64,000 nucleotides of DNA. It comes from an uncultured Gemmiger sp. GTDB taxonomy: Bacteria > Bacillota > Clostridia > Oscillospirales > Ruminococcaceae. This document shows positions 8,800 through 18,200 of the stretch, one piece after another (position 1 is the first letter of the stretch; each line of letters begins with the position of its first letter). The position numbers and the translations under genes were made by a program. Below the pieces are notes generated by a model that was not told the DNA's origin, searched no databases, and saw only the letters and a list, made by a program, of their open reading frames with translations. The stretch is from positions 124,001 to 188,000 of the forward strand of contig CALXHT010000042.1 in assembly GCA_944388215.1 (NCBI GenBank). Reading direction: 5' to 3'.

Positions 8800-9839
8800 G
8801 AGGCAAGCTCCGGATACATCCCGGCCGCCAGCGTCCGGATACCGTCCATGGAGCGGGGGCCCGCCGCATAGATATCCCCCAGCATGACAGGATACACCCG
8901 CCCGCGCTGCACCGCAGAAAGGCTCCCCAGCGCCGGATCATCCTGGATGACGGCAAGCTGATTTTCGATCACGCTCTGCTGGTCGTCCCCGGAATAGGCC
9001 ATATACACCACAAAAATCACATCCGGGTCACAGGCAAGCAAATCTTCTTTGCCCATTTCCTTTCCGTCCGGGCGGGCAAGCTGCCCGCCCAGCTGTGTTA
9101 CCATATCACCGGCCAGCGTATCGGCGCCATAGTTGCTGATACTGCCGCCCAGCGGTTCCAGCACCGCCACACGTACAGGTTCTTCTCCTGCCACGGCGGA
9201 AAGCGTATCGGCAATCTCCGATTTCATTTCCGCCACGAGCGCCCGGGCCCTATCCTCCACGTCAAAGACGGTCCCCAGATTGAGGATATCGGTGTATTCA
9301 TTTTCCAGAGTGCGCGGGTGATCTCCCGGTCGGGTGTTGGAGTTCATATAGGTAGCCACGCCTTTTCCCTGCCAGCCCGATACGCCTCCCAGCATCTTGT
9401 CACTGAACAGCGATCCCCAGGACAAAATCATATCGGGCTGCAAAAGCGTGACGGTCTCCTTATCGGGGGCAAACACATCGTCATGATAGTGCATTTGGGA
9501 AAAGCCTTCCTGCCATTCCTCCTTGACCGCATTGTCCAGCCCGTAGCTGGCCACCACGTGATCCTCCAGCCCCAGCGCGATCATTGTCTCGATGGATCCC
9601 TGATAGACGGCCACCACCCGCTCCGGCGCCTTCGTGTAGATGCAGCTTACTTCCCGGCCCGCTTCGTCGTAGTTGATGACCGTGACAGGATAGTGTCCCT
9701 GTTCTGCACTTTCCTCTGTGGTCGCCGCAGAGGGTTGGGATGCCGGCTGTGGCACTGTGCTTACCTGGGCACAGGCAGTCAGAAACAGGGCACACACAGT
9801 GCTCAGGGCCGCCGCACGGTGCAGCATTGTTGTACGCAT
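8796..9839 (-). CDS. btuF: ABC transporter substrate-binding lipoprotein, BtuF/FhuD-like
   Basis: Surface-anchored receptor for the import cassette. I choose the ATG at 9839 because CAGGAGG precedes it directly and the protein then opens with a lipoprotein signal peptide (MRTTMLHRAAAL, lipobox LTAC). The mature protein, of 347 residues in total, has the class III fold pattern: APERVVAVYQGSIETMIALGL, a long helical linker, and a C-terminal lobe with DPDVIFVVYMA and VQRGRVYPVML. An in-frame extension upstream lies in the riboswitch terminator region and is not used. It is the first gene of the B12 unit. Confidence 0.86.
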   Translation of the reverse strand: MRTTMLHRAAALSTVCALFLTACAQVSTVPQPASQPSAATTEESAEQGHYPVTVINYDEAGREVSCIYTKAPERVVAVYQGSIETMIALGLEDHVVASYGLDNAVKEEWQEGFSQMHYHDDVFAPDKETVTLLQPDMILSWGSLFSDKMLGGVSGWQGKGVATYMNSNTRPGDHPRTLENEYTDILNLGTVFDVEDRARALVAEMKSEIADTLSAVAGEEPVRVAVLEPLGGSISNYGADTLAGDMVTQLGGQLARPDGKEMGKEDLLACDPDVIFVVYMAYSGDDQQSVIENQLAVIQDDPALGSLSAVQRGRVYPVMLGDIYAAGPRSMDGIRTLAAGMYPELAS

Positions 9840-9879
9840 AGAACCTCCTGAAAGTAGCACAAACCGATTTCTGCACCGC

Positions 9880-9921
9880 AAAAACAAAGGGTCTGTTCCG
9901 CCATAAAAGCCGAACAGACCC
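9880..9921 (-). terminator. Intrinsic terminator of the cobalamin riboswitch expression platform
   Basis: Read on the minus strand, GGGTCTGTTC pairs with GAACAGACCC across a short loop and is followed by TTTGTTTTTG, about 40 nt before the btuF start. The stem lies between the riboswitch aptamer and the first ribosome site. This is the expected position for a ligand-induced OFF terminator. Confidence 0.85.
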
Positions 9922-10039
9922 ACACAGAAACAAAGCGTCCACCAAAACACGATGCACTTTTGTTTTCCACGCCAACGTTTGGTCCGTCCGCCGCGCGGGT
10001 CCTGTTCCTGGCAAAGCAGCGGTTTGCATCTGCTTTGCC

Positions 10040-10232
10040 TCGCAGTATGAATCCCAAGGCAGGTCTTCCGGCTCTGGCGTCAACGCCCGGACCCGTGCCT
10101 TCCCACACAAACGTGCAGTGACATGGAGTCGGGTTCAGGCTCAGCCATTACGGCGGCGGTCCCGCGCAGGTTTTGCACCTGCTTCCCTATTCTCCCGGCC
10201 AACCTGAAAGGGTCCCGGGCACCTTCGGATGC
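10040..10232 (-). promoter_or_regulatory. Cobalamin (B12) riboswitch aptamer
   Basis: The minus strand shows the conserved blocks in order: AAGGTGCCCGGGACC at the 5' side (about 10215-10228), GCAGGTGCAAAACCTGC (10166-10182), GTCACTG (10116-10122), GGAAGGC (10097-10103) and the B12-box-like GAAGACCTGCC near 10060-10070. This order and spacing are those of the class I adenosylcobalamin riboswitch. It precedes the importer and the whole corrin operon, so high B12 should shut off both uptake and synthesis through the terminator at 9880-9921. Confidence 0.93.
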
Positions 10233-10243
10233 TTTGTCGTTCA

Positions 10244-10272
10244 AGAATACCATAAAAACCGCCGTCCCGCAA
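10244..10272 (-). promoter_or_regulatory. Candidate promoter for the B12 operon
   Basis: A -10 TATTCT (10249-10244) lies about 12 nt before the aptamer, with TTGCGG 17 nt upstream inside the loop of the metH terminator. The -35 match is weak (3 of 6). Initiation just ahead of the aptamer fits the riboswitch layout. Confidence 0.5.
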
Positions 10273-10285
10273 GGGGCGGCGGTCA
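10250..10285 (-). terminator. metH terminator
   Basis: On the minus strand, ACCGCCGCCCC-TTGC-GGGACGGCGGT is followed by TTTTATGG, starting about 20 nt after the metH stop. A strong GC stem with a T tract; it ends the methionine operon immediately before the B12 riboswitch. Confidence 0.88.
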
Positions 10286-10304
10286 CTTTTCCCGGTGTAC
10301 GGTT

Positions 10305-12710
10305 TCAGCCGAGAATCTGCTTGGCCAGATCCGCACTGGCCTTGGCGTCCTTGCAATAGAAATCTGCACCGATTTCCTTGGCATAGCCAGGCGTCAGCAC
10401 AGCACCGCCTACCCAGACCTGACAGTCAAGATTGGCCTCGTGCAGCGCGTCGATGGTTGCTTTCATATTGGGCACGGTGGTAGTCATCAGCGCCGACAAT
10501 CCCACCAGCTTGGCGCCGGTGTTGCGCACTGCCTCCACCACCCGTTCCGGCGGCACATCCCGCCCCAGATCCAGCACATCATACCCGTAGTTTTCGAGAA
10601 TGACCCGCACGATATTCTTGCCGATATCGTGCACATCGCCCTTTACGGTGGCTACCACGATTTTGCCCTTGCCGGTTGTCTGCGGTTTTCCCTGGGCGGC
10701 AATCTTTGCCTTGACCACTTCGAACGCTGCCTGGGCCGCCGTGGCCGCCTGGAGCAGCTGCGGCAGGAAGATGGTTCCTTTTTCAAAGCCGTCTCCCACA
10801 ACGTCCAGCGCAGGAATCAGCGAAGCATTCACCACATCCAGCGGATCCCTGTTTGCCAGCGCTGCCTGGGCCGCCTCATGGGCCTCTGCCTTGAGCCCGC
10901 GCCGGACTGCATCAAAGAGCGGATCCTGTCCGTTTGTTTCTTCCGGCAACGCTGCGGCGTTCTTGCTGATCTGCTGGGTCTGAATCTGCACATCCGCGTA
11001 GGCTTCCACATATGCCGTGCTCTGCTCGTCCTGCGCCGTCAGCACACGATAAGCACGCACAGCCGCCATCATCTCCGGGGTGTTGGGATTCATGATGGCA
11101 AGATCCAGTCCTGCCGTCATGGCCATGGTCAGGAAGGTGGTATTCAGGTATCCGCGGCAGGGCAGGCCAAAACTGATATTGGAGACCCCCAGTATGGTAC
11201 GGACGCCCAGTTCCTGCTTGCAGCGCGTCAGGGCCTCCAGCGTCTGCACGGCCCCTTCCTGCTGCGCGCTGGCTGTCAGTGTGAGACAGTCGATGTAAAT
11301 ATCCTCCTGGGGAATGCCTTCCGCTTCAGCGGCCTGCACGATTTTGCGGGCAATGGCCAGACGGCCTTCGGCACTGCCGGGAATCCCCTGCTCGTCCATT
11401 GTCAGCCCCACCACCGCCGCGCCATACTTTTTGCACAGCGGCAAAATGGCCTTCAGCGTCCGTTCTTCTCCGTTGACCGAGTTGACGATGGGTTTGCCAT
11501 TGTAAATACGAAGTGCCCGGGCCAGCGCTTCGGGATTGGAGGAATCCAGCTGCAAGGGCAGATCCGTCACCGCCTGCAGATCCCGGACCAGCCGTTCCAG
11601 CGTGGCCACTTCATCAATTCCGGGCAGTCCCGCATTTACATCGAGGACTTCCGCCCCGGCCTCGGCCTGCGCCACAGCCTGGGTGCAGGGGTACGCACTG
11701 TCGCCTTCCCGCAGCGCCTGCTGCAGCCGTTTTTTGCCGGTGGGATTGATCCGTTCGCCCACCACTGTGATCCCGTTCACTTCCACAAAACGCACCGGCG
11801 TGCACAGGCAGCTGCGACGCAGCGGGATTTTCTGTGCCGGCGTCAACGGCCCGAACACTTCCCGCAGGCGGGCGATGTAATCCGGCGTGGTGCCGCAGCA
11901 TCCGCCCACCATGGAAACGCCCAGGGAGGCGTAGGCCTGCATTTCCCGGGCGAACTCCTCAGCGTCCAGATTATAGCTGCCGTCCGGGTTGGGCAACCCC
12001 GCATTGGGCTTGACAAACACCGGTATGCCGGCGGGCACCGTGCGGCAAAGACGCCGGGCAAAGGGCAGGATCTCTGCCGGTCCCAGTGAGCAGTTGATGC
12101 CGATGGCATCAGCCCCCAGCCCGGCTGCGGTCACGCCATAGCTTTCCACCGTGCATCCCGTAAAGGTGCGGCCCCGGCTTTCAAAGCTCATGGAGACAAA
12201 TACCGGCAGACTGCTGTGCTCCTTGGCCGCCAGGATGGCTGCTTTGAGCTCATACAGGTCGGTCATCGTCTCCAGAAAAACAAAGTCTGCACCTGCCTGC
12301 ACTCCCGCACGCACAATCTCGGCAAACGCGGCATAGGCATCCTCAAAGGAAAGCGTTCCTGCCGGGGCCAGCAGTTCTCCCAACGGGCCAATATCCAGCC
12401 CGACCAGCGCGCCGGTCTTTTCAGCCGCATCCCGCGCACAGCGCAGTGAAGCCGCCACAACCTCATCCACACCATACCCCGTGCCGGCCAGTTTCCGGGC
12501 GTTAGCGCCAAAGGTATTGGCCAGCAGCAGATCCGCTCCGGCCCGGGCATAAGCAGCGTGGATGGCAGTGACGGTTTCCGGCATCTCCAGGGCAGCCAGT
12601 TCCGGCTTCTGACCGGGTTTCAGGCCATGTTTTTGCAGTTGGGTTCCCATGCCGCCGTCGAGAAACATAAAATGACGGCGATCGAAGATTGATGCAAGCT
12701 GCACAGACAT
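10305..12710 (-). CDS. metH: Cobalamin-dependent methionine synthase, short form without activation domain
   Basis: Transfers methyl from methyltetrahydrofolate to homocysteine through cobalamin. The 801 residues hold a homocysteine-binding barrel (about 1-290; zinc cysteines in GINCSLGP and GGCCGTTPDY), a pterin-binding barrel (about 310-580; INPTGKKRL, VNAGLPGIDE, MDEQGIP) and the B12 cap plus B12-binding domain. The cobalt-ligating motif DVHDIGKN is at 692-699, with H694. The protein ends about 105 residues later, so the SAM-binding activation domain of the E. coli enzyme is absent. That function is probably supplied by the adjacent upstream gene, 9 nt away. No riboswitch precedes metH itself. 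Confidence 0.95.
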   Translation of the reverse strand: MSVQLASIFDRRHFMFLDGGMGTQLQKHGLKPGQKPELAALEMPETVTAIHAAYARAGADLLLANTFGANARKLAGTGYGVDEVVAASLRCARDAAEKTGALVGLDIGPLGELLAPAGTLSFEDAYAAFAEIVRAGVQAGADFVFLETMTDLYELKAAILAAKEHSSLPVFVSMSFESRGRTFTGCTVESYGVTAAGLGADAIGINCSLGPAEILPFARRLCRTVPAGIPVFVKPNAGLPNPDGSYNLDAEEFAREMQAYASLGVSMVGGCCGTTPDYIARLREVFGPLTPAQKIPLRRSCLCTPVRFVEVNGITVVGERINPTGKKRLQQALREGDSAYPCTQAVAQAEAGAEVLDVNAGLPGIDEVATLERLVRDLQAVTDLPLQLDSSNPEALARALRIYNGKPIVNSVNGEERTLKAILPLCKKYGAAVVGLTMDEQGIPGSAEGRLAIARKIVQAAEAEGIPQEDIYIDCLTLTASAQQEGAVQTLEALTRCKQELGVRTILGVSNISFGLPCRGYLNTTFLTMAMTAGLDLAIMNPNTPEMMAAVRAYRVLTAQDEQSTAYVEAYADVQIQTQQISKNAAALPEETNGQDPLFDAVRRGLKAEAHEAAQAALANRDPLDVVNASLIPALDVVGDGFEKGTIFLPQLLQAATAAQAAFEVVKAKIAAQGKPQTTGKGKIVVATVKGDVHDIGKNIVRVILENYGYDVLDLGRDVPPERVVEAVRNTGAKLVGLSALMTTTVPNMKATIDALHEANLDCQVWVGGAVLTPGYAKEIGADFYCKDAKASADLAKQILG

Positions 12711-12719
12711 CTTCCTCCC

Positions 12720-13391
12720 TTATTCTCCGTTTCGGGAAAAGCATGTGGTCCCCCTTTTGCGGAAGACACAGGTTTCCCGCAGATGGCAGGTGGTGCATCC
12801 TGCCATCGCACCTTTGACTGGATGATCGGCCACACCCAGCAACGCGGTGGTGCTTTTGCGCGGCGCCAGCAAATGCTGTTCCGTCACAGCAATGCCACAG
12901 CCCCGCGCCGAGTCCGTAGCACGGCAGATCTCATCATTGAGTTCCAGCGGGCAGTCGCCATAGCCCGGCGCAAAACGCCCCGTCAGGTAACGACCCTCTG
13001 CCTGCTGTGCAGTGCGCAGTTCCGCTTCCAGCGCGTCACACACCTGCTCCAGCAGCACCGAAGCCATGGCGTCCGCCGTGGCTGCCAGGGCAATATCCGT
13101 CAGTTCCATCCGGCGCAGAAGGGTATCCACTTCACTGCCCAGCGTGGCGGCCATCATCAGGACTTCATCGCATCCCTGCAGATGCCGCTCCAGATCCCGA
13201 CCGCCTTCCTGCGATGCGCACACCGTCCGCGGCACAATACGCCACACCGCGCGGGGCACGGCGGTCGTCAGAAGCTTTTGTTCGGCGCGGTCAAGCAATG
13301 CCCCGGTGGCAGCATCCGGCTCCCACCCTGCGGCCCCCATATACCGCAGTGCCGTCCTGCGGTCGATGGTCAAGGGCTTTGGCCGGAGCAT
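12720..13391 (-). CDS. Stand-alone methionine synthase activation-domain protein with C-terminal cysteine cluster
   Basis: A 223-residue protein resembling the C-terminal reactivation domain of MetH, which reductively methylates inactive cob(II)alamin using SAM. The key segment RFAPGYGDCPLELNDEICR near residue 140 corresponds to the RxxxGYG SAM-binding motif of that domain, followed by GIAVTEQHLLAPRKSTTALLG. The last 30 residues carry four cysteines (GCTTCHLRETC, then TTC), a possible metal or Fe-S site not present in E. coli MetH. It lies between metF and metH, overlapping the metF stop by one base. Role by domain and context is well supported; the cysteine tail's function is unknown. Confidence 0.85.
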   Translation of the reverse strand: MLRPKPLTIDRRTALRYMGAAGWEPDAATGALLDRAEQKLLTTAVPRAVWRIVPRTVCASQEGGRDLERHLQGCDEVLMMAATLGSEVDTLLRRMELTDIALAATADAMASVLLEQVCDALEAELRTAQQAEGRYLTGRFAPGYGDCPLELNDEICRATDSARGCGIAVTEQHLLAPRKSTTALLGVADHPVKGAMAGCTTCHLRETCVFRKRGTTCFSRNGE

Positions 13392-14254
13392 TACAGAAGA
13401 TCCCGGATGCCGTCATACACCTTCCGGGCCACAACGGCATCATTCATCGCATACAGGTGTACACCGTCTGCCCCGCCCTCGATCAGGTCGCGGAGCTGGC
13501 GCACCGCATACTCGATTCCTGCGTCATACAGGGCCGCCGGATCGTCCTGCCAGCGGGAGATCATACGGGTAAAGTCGGAAGGCAGGCTGGCCGAGGAAAG
13601 TGCCACGGTGCGCTCAATCTGGCTGCGCTTGACAATGGGCATGACCCCCGCCGAAACCGGCAGCGTGATGCCGGCGCGCCGTGCCAGATTGAGAAAGCGG
13701 TAAAAATACATGTTGTCAAAGAACAGCTGGGTCACCAGATGTTCCGCACCAGCCGCCTGTTTGATGCAGAGATTTTCCACATCCTGGCGCAGCGTGTCCG
13801 CTTCCGGATGGCCTTCGGGATAGCAGGCGCCATGCACCGAAAAGTCCGGTTTATACGCTTTGATAAAAGCTGTCAGGTCACTTGCATGCACAAAATCCGG
13901 GCTGGCCGGACGGGAAGGCGTACGGTCACCGCGCAGTGCCAGAACGTCATGGACACCCACCTGTTCCAGTTCATCCAGAATTCTGGATGCGCTTGCCTTA
14001 TCGTTGCCCATACAAATCAGATGCGCCAGCGCAGGAATTCCTACCTCGTTCTGGATCAGGTTGGCCACCTCCACTGTGGAGATTCCGCCCGCAGATCCGC
14101 CGGCCCCGAAAGTCACGCTGATGAAATCCGGCGCAAGGTCTTTCATTGCAAACAGCGTGGCGCGCAGTTTATCCATCTGTGTTGTCTGCTTGGGCGGAAA
14201 GCACTCTATGGAAAACACGCAGCGCTTGGCTTTAAACTGATCAACAATCTTCAT
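13391..14254 (-). CDS. metF: Methylenetetrahydrofolate reductase
   Basis: Reduces 5,10-methylene-THF to the 5-methyl-THF used by MetH. The 287-residue TIM-barrel protein has family marks FSIECFPPKQ near residue 15, FISVTFGAGGSAGG with the conserved TFGAGG, DVLALRGDRT near residue 104, and AGAEHLVTQLFFDNMYFYRFL near residue 168. Length is normal for the FAD-containing bacterial enzyme. It is followed by the activation protein and metH, forming a three-gene methionine branch. Only about 35 nt separate it from the upstream metallo-beta-lactamase gene, so no separate SAM riboswitch or T-box fits there. Confidence 0.95.
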   Translation of the reverse strand: MKIVDQFKAKRCVFSIECFPPKQTTQMDKLRATLFAMKDLAPDFISVTFGAGGSAGGISTVEVANLIQNEVGIPALAHLICMGNDKASASRILDELEQVGVHDVLALRGDRTPSRPASPDFVHASDLTAFIKAYKPDFSVHGACYPEGHPEADTLRQDVENLCIKQAAGAEHLVTQLFFDNMYFYRFLNLARRAGITLPVSAGVMPIVKRSQIERTVALSSASLPSDFTRMISRWQDDPAALYDAGIEYAVRQLRDLIEGGADGVHLYAMNDAVVARKVYDGIRDLL

Positions 14255-14288
14255 ATTTTTTCTCCCGCTGTCTTTTTATGGCAGTCCG

Positions 14289-15296
14289 TCAGGCAGCAGC
14301 TTCCTGCTCATCCTGTGATGTCACTGCAGTCAACGTGCCATGCTCATAGGTAAATGTAATGGTTCCCATCAGGTCGGTACGGTATATCTCCGCGCCCACG
14401 TCCTCCATCCGGCGAAGTGCTTCCGCATGGGGATGACCATATTCGTTGTCCAAGCCGCAGCTTATGGCAACAGCCTGCGGCTGCACGACCGACAGGAGCG
14501 CTTCTGTGCTGGAAGTGGACGAACCATGGTGCCCTGCCTTGTACAGGGTTGCATGCAGGCCCGTCCCATAACGGTCCACCAGCGCCTGCTCTGACTCTTC
14601 CTCCGCATCCCCGGTGGAAAGATACCGGAAGCTGCCTGCCTCAAACAGAATACACAGCGAACCGTTGTTGGCATCATCCTCATCCGTCATCCAGGCACTT
14701 CCGCCCTGCAGCACCTGCAAGGTACCCGCGCCCAGACTGTAGGCATCGCCTTCCGCCGTCTCGCAGACTTCCGTTCCCGAAACAGCCGCCTGCTCCCGCA
14801 GTCCCTTCGGCCAGGGATCTTCCCCGTCCTCAGTTTCCCATACCGGCAGCAGCAGTTCTTCCACCTGCAGATTTTCCAGCACCGCCATCGCCCCGCCGGT
14901 GTGATCCGCATGGGGATGGGTAAGGATCAGATACTGAAGATCGGTCACGCCGGCCTGGCGCAGGCTGCGCACCAACGCATCCTGGGAATCCGATGTACCG
15001 GTGTCAATCAGGCAATAGGCTCCGTCCTGGCCGATCAGTACCGAATCCCCCTGCCCCACATCCAGGACCGTAACCGTGGTCTGCGTATCTGCCAGCAGCT
15101 GGGCATCGGGTCCGTCGGTCGATACCCCCAGCGTGGTGTAAATCTCACTCCAGGTGGGTATGCCATAACGGCCGCCATGCCGGTCGATCACAAAGGCAAC
15201 CGCCGCCAGCAGCAGTGCAACCACAATTCCTATCGTTCGCCGCCAGCCGGTTTTGCTCCGGCGGCGTCTTCTTTTACGTCTCTTCATATTGGCCAT
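14289..15296 (-). CDS. Membrane-anchored ComEC/Rec2-like metallo-beta-lactamase hydrolase
   Basis: A 335-residue protein with a very basic N-terminus (KRRKRRRRRSK), one hydrophobic segment at about residues 20-38 and an extracytoplasmic MBL domain. Metal-binding motifs are LTHPHADHTGG, STGDAEEESE and YKAGHHGSSTSS, as in the C-terminal nuclease-like domain of ComEC. The ComEC channel domain is absent, so this is not a full DNA-uptake protein. The substrate is unknown; a phosphodiesterase or nuclease activity is plausible. Its start overlaps the end of ftsK by 23 nt. An alternative ATG nine bases later (15287) would also work. Confidence 0.8.
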   Translation of the reverse strand: MANMKRRKRRRRRSKTGWRRTIGIVVALLLAAVAFVIDRHGGRYGIPTWSEIYTTLGVSTDGPDAQLLADTQTTVTVLDVGQGDSVLIGQDGAYCLIDTGTSDSQDALVRSLRQAGVTDLQYLILTHPHADHTGGAMAVLENLQVEELLLPVWETEDGEDPWPKGLREQAAVSGTEVCETAEGDAYSLGAGTLQVLQGGSAWMTDEDDANNGSLCILFEAGSFRYLSTGDAEEESEQALVDRYGTGLHATLYKAGHHGSSTSSTEALLSVVQPQAVAISCGLDNEYGHPHAEALRRMEDVGAEIYRTDLMGTITFTYEHGTLTAVTSQDEQEAAA

Positions 15297-18200
15297 TCAA
15301 TTTGCGTTCCTGCCACTGCGCCCGGGTCACAAGCACCGCACGGGGTTTGGCGCCCTCATAGGAGCCAATGACCTTTTCCTGTTCCATCTGGTCCATAATA
15401 CGGGCAGCCCGGGCATACCCCAGCTTGCAGCGGCGCTGCAAAAGGCTGGTGGATGCCTGTCCCGCATCGATGACACACTCCACTGCCTGTTCGAACATGG
15501 GATCCAGCGAACCGCCGTCTGCGTCATCGTCGCCTTTCTTGCTGCCCTTCTCGGCCACCGCGCGGCGTTCCATCTCCGCAATCATCTCCTCATCATACTG
15601 GGAGGAGGAAGTGGACTTGATGAAACTCAGCACGGCGCCGATCTCCTCGTCGGTCACAAAGGTGCCCTGTACACGCACCGGCTTGGCAGCGCCCACCGGC
15701 AGGAAGAGCATATCGCCGTTGCCCAGCAGTTTTTCCGCGCCGGAGGAATCCAGAATCGTGCGCGAGTCAATCTGACTGGAGACCGCAAAGGCGATACGGC
15801 TGGGAATATTGGCTTTGATCAGACCGGTGATGACATCCACGCTGGGTCGCTGGGTCGCCACGATCAGATGAATGCCCGCGGCACGCGCCTTCTGGGCAAT
15901 ACGGCAGATGTAATCTTCCACTTCCTTGCCGGCAACCATCATCAGGTCCGCCAGCTCATCGATAATGATGGCGATGTACGGCAGATGTTCCAGCCCTGTC
16001 TGTGCCGCCAGCTTATTGTACGCCTTGATTTCACGCACATTGTTTTCCGCAAAGAGTTTGTACCGGCGCTCCATCTCCGCCACGCTGGCGCCCAGGGCAC
16101 CGGCTGCCTTGCGGGGTTCGGTCACAACGGGCATCAGCAGATGGGGAATACCGTTGTACTCCGCCAGTTCCACCACCTTGGGGTCAATCAGGATCAGCTT
16201 GACATCCTCCGGTCCCGAACGGAACAGGAAGCTGATGATGATGGAGTTCACGCAGACCGATTTACCGCTGCCGGTGGAACCTGCAATCAGAAGGTGGGGC
16301 ATCTTGCACAGGTCGGCCACCTGCGCCGCACCGGCAATATCCTTGCCCAGAGCCATCGTCAGCGGGCTGCGCATATTGATGTAATTCTGGGATTCAAACA
16401 CCGTACGGATATTCACCGTCGAACGGATCTTGTTGGGCACTTCGATGCCGACCGCCGGCTTGCCGGGGATGGGTGCCTCAATACGGACGCCCGCCGTGGC
16501 CAGATTCAGTGCAATATCGTCGGCCAGGCTGGTGATCCGGCTGACCTTGATGCCTGCCTGCGGCTGCAGTTCGTACCGCGTCACAGAGGGGCCGCGGCAG
16601 ATGTCCAGGATCTTTGTCTTGACGCCGAAGCTTTCCAGCGTGTTGACCAGGGTGTCGGCATTCTTCTTCATTTCCCGTGCTGCGCCCGCCTCATCCTCGG
16701 GACGCGTTGCGTTGAAAAGATTCAGCGACGGGTAACAATAGGGTTTGGGCGGTTCCTTGGCTGCCCTGGCAAGATTCATGGCGTCCGGATCGGCCTCGGC
16801 GGCAGAAGGCGGGGTGTGAATCGGTGCAGAAGCAGAATTGCCCACCGCCGTGCTGACCTGCAGCTGTGCGGCTTCCCCGCCTTTGGGCACGATGAAGGAG
16901 TTTTCGGTGCCTGTGGGCTGCGATTTTGCAGCCGACTGGTTGTCCAGCAATTCCGACAACGGCCGGCCGCTCTGCCAGGCCGTGCTGGCAGCCTGCCCCA
17001 CGTCAAAGCTGCCGTTCAGCGTAGGAATGCCCCTGGCAGGTGTGCGCTGCAGGTCTTCCGGCGAAAATGCCATGGTATCCCCCGGCACACGGGCCGCCGG
17101 TTCCGGCTGCACAGGCACAAGCGGTGTATCGAAGCCTTCCGCCTGCGGTTCCGGCTGCAGCGGCACCGAGAAGTTTTCCTCCGCTTCCTGCGGCTGGTAG
17201 TCCTGCTGCCCGTAATACGGTGCATGACCGCTGACAGCGCGGTTGATGAGGGAGTCCAGTTCATCCCCTCCGGCAGGCTGCGGTGCCGGTTCGGCATCCA
17301 GTTTCAGTTCAAAATCTTCCTGCGGAGCCGCCGGCGCCGGGGCGGGTTCCACTTTCGGCGCATGGAAGCGCTGCGAATCGGACAGATGGGACAGCGGGTC
17401 CATGCCGAACGTGCCGCCCGGCCCGATATTCACGGGCTCCAGCGGATCATGCTCCACCGCCTGCTTCAGTGCCTGGCTTTCGGGTGCAGGCCCAAGATCC
17501 ACATCGAAGGAAGCGCGGGAATTTCCGCCCAGGGCTGACAGACCCGCCAATGTAGCGGCCGCTGCAGGATTGCCGGCCGACGGTGCGGCTGACGGCTTCG
17601 GGATCCTGCCGGTATCGGCAATCACATCGTAAGCCGGATGATGGCGGCGCGGCGCGTCCGGCAGGGTTTCTGTCAGATTTTCGATGGGTTCCTCCTCCGG
17701 CTCGCCGCTGAAGAGCTGCGTGTCGTAGGCGGATTCCGCCGCTTCCCGCTCGGCACGGACCTGCTGTACCTTGTGATACTGCCCGTTCAGGAAGTCCACC
17801 ACATCCACCGGTGTGATGGCAAAGAATACCATCAGTCCCAGGGCAAAAACAAGGAGCATGACGAAGTTGGAAGCGGGACGGCCAAACAGCGCCAGCAGGC
17901 TGGCCCCGATGGGAGCACCCAGCACGCCGCCTTCCCAGAAGCCGGACTGTCCCCGCATGAACAGCATCTTGATAACTTCCCAGACGTTGGCTTCACTGAC
18001 CGACACCTTGGAAAATACCACCGGCACACTGGCACACAGGATCCCCATAAGGACCACCTTGCCTGCGAACAGAGCCACCCGGTACCCGGAGGCCAGCAGA
18101 TAGGCCAGGTACAGAAGAAACGGTCCCACCAGATAAGTCATGATGCCGAAGATGCCGAACAGCCCCCCGCGCATGGTTTTCCAGAAATTCTGACCCGGAA

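Noticed and set aside
14255-14288. SAM riboswitch or T-box ahead of metF
   Set aside because: The gap is about 34 nt, too short for either, and no conserved blocks are visible.
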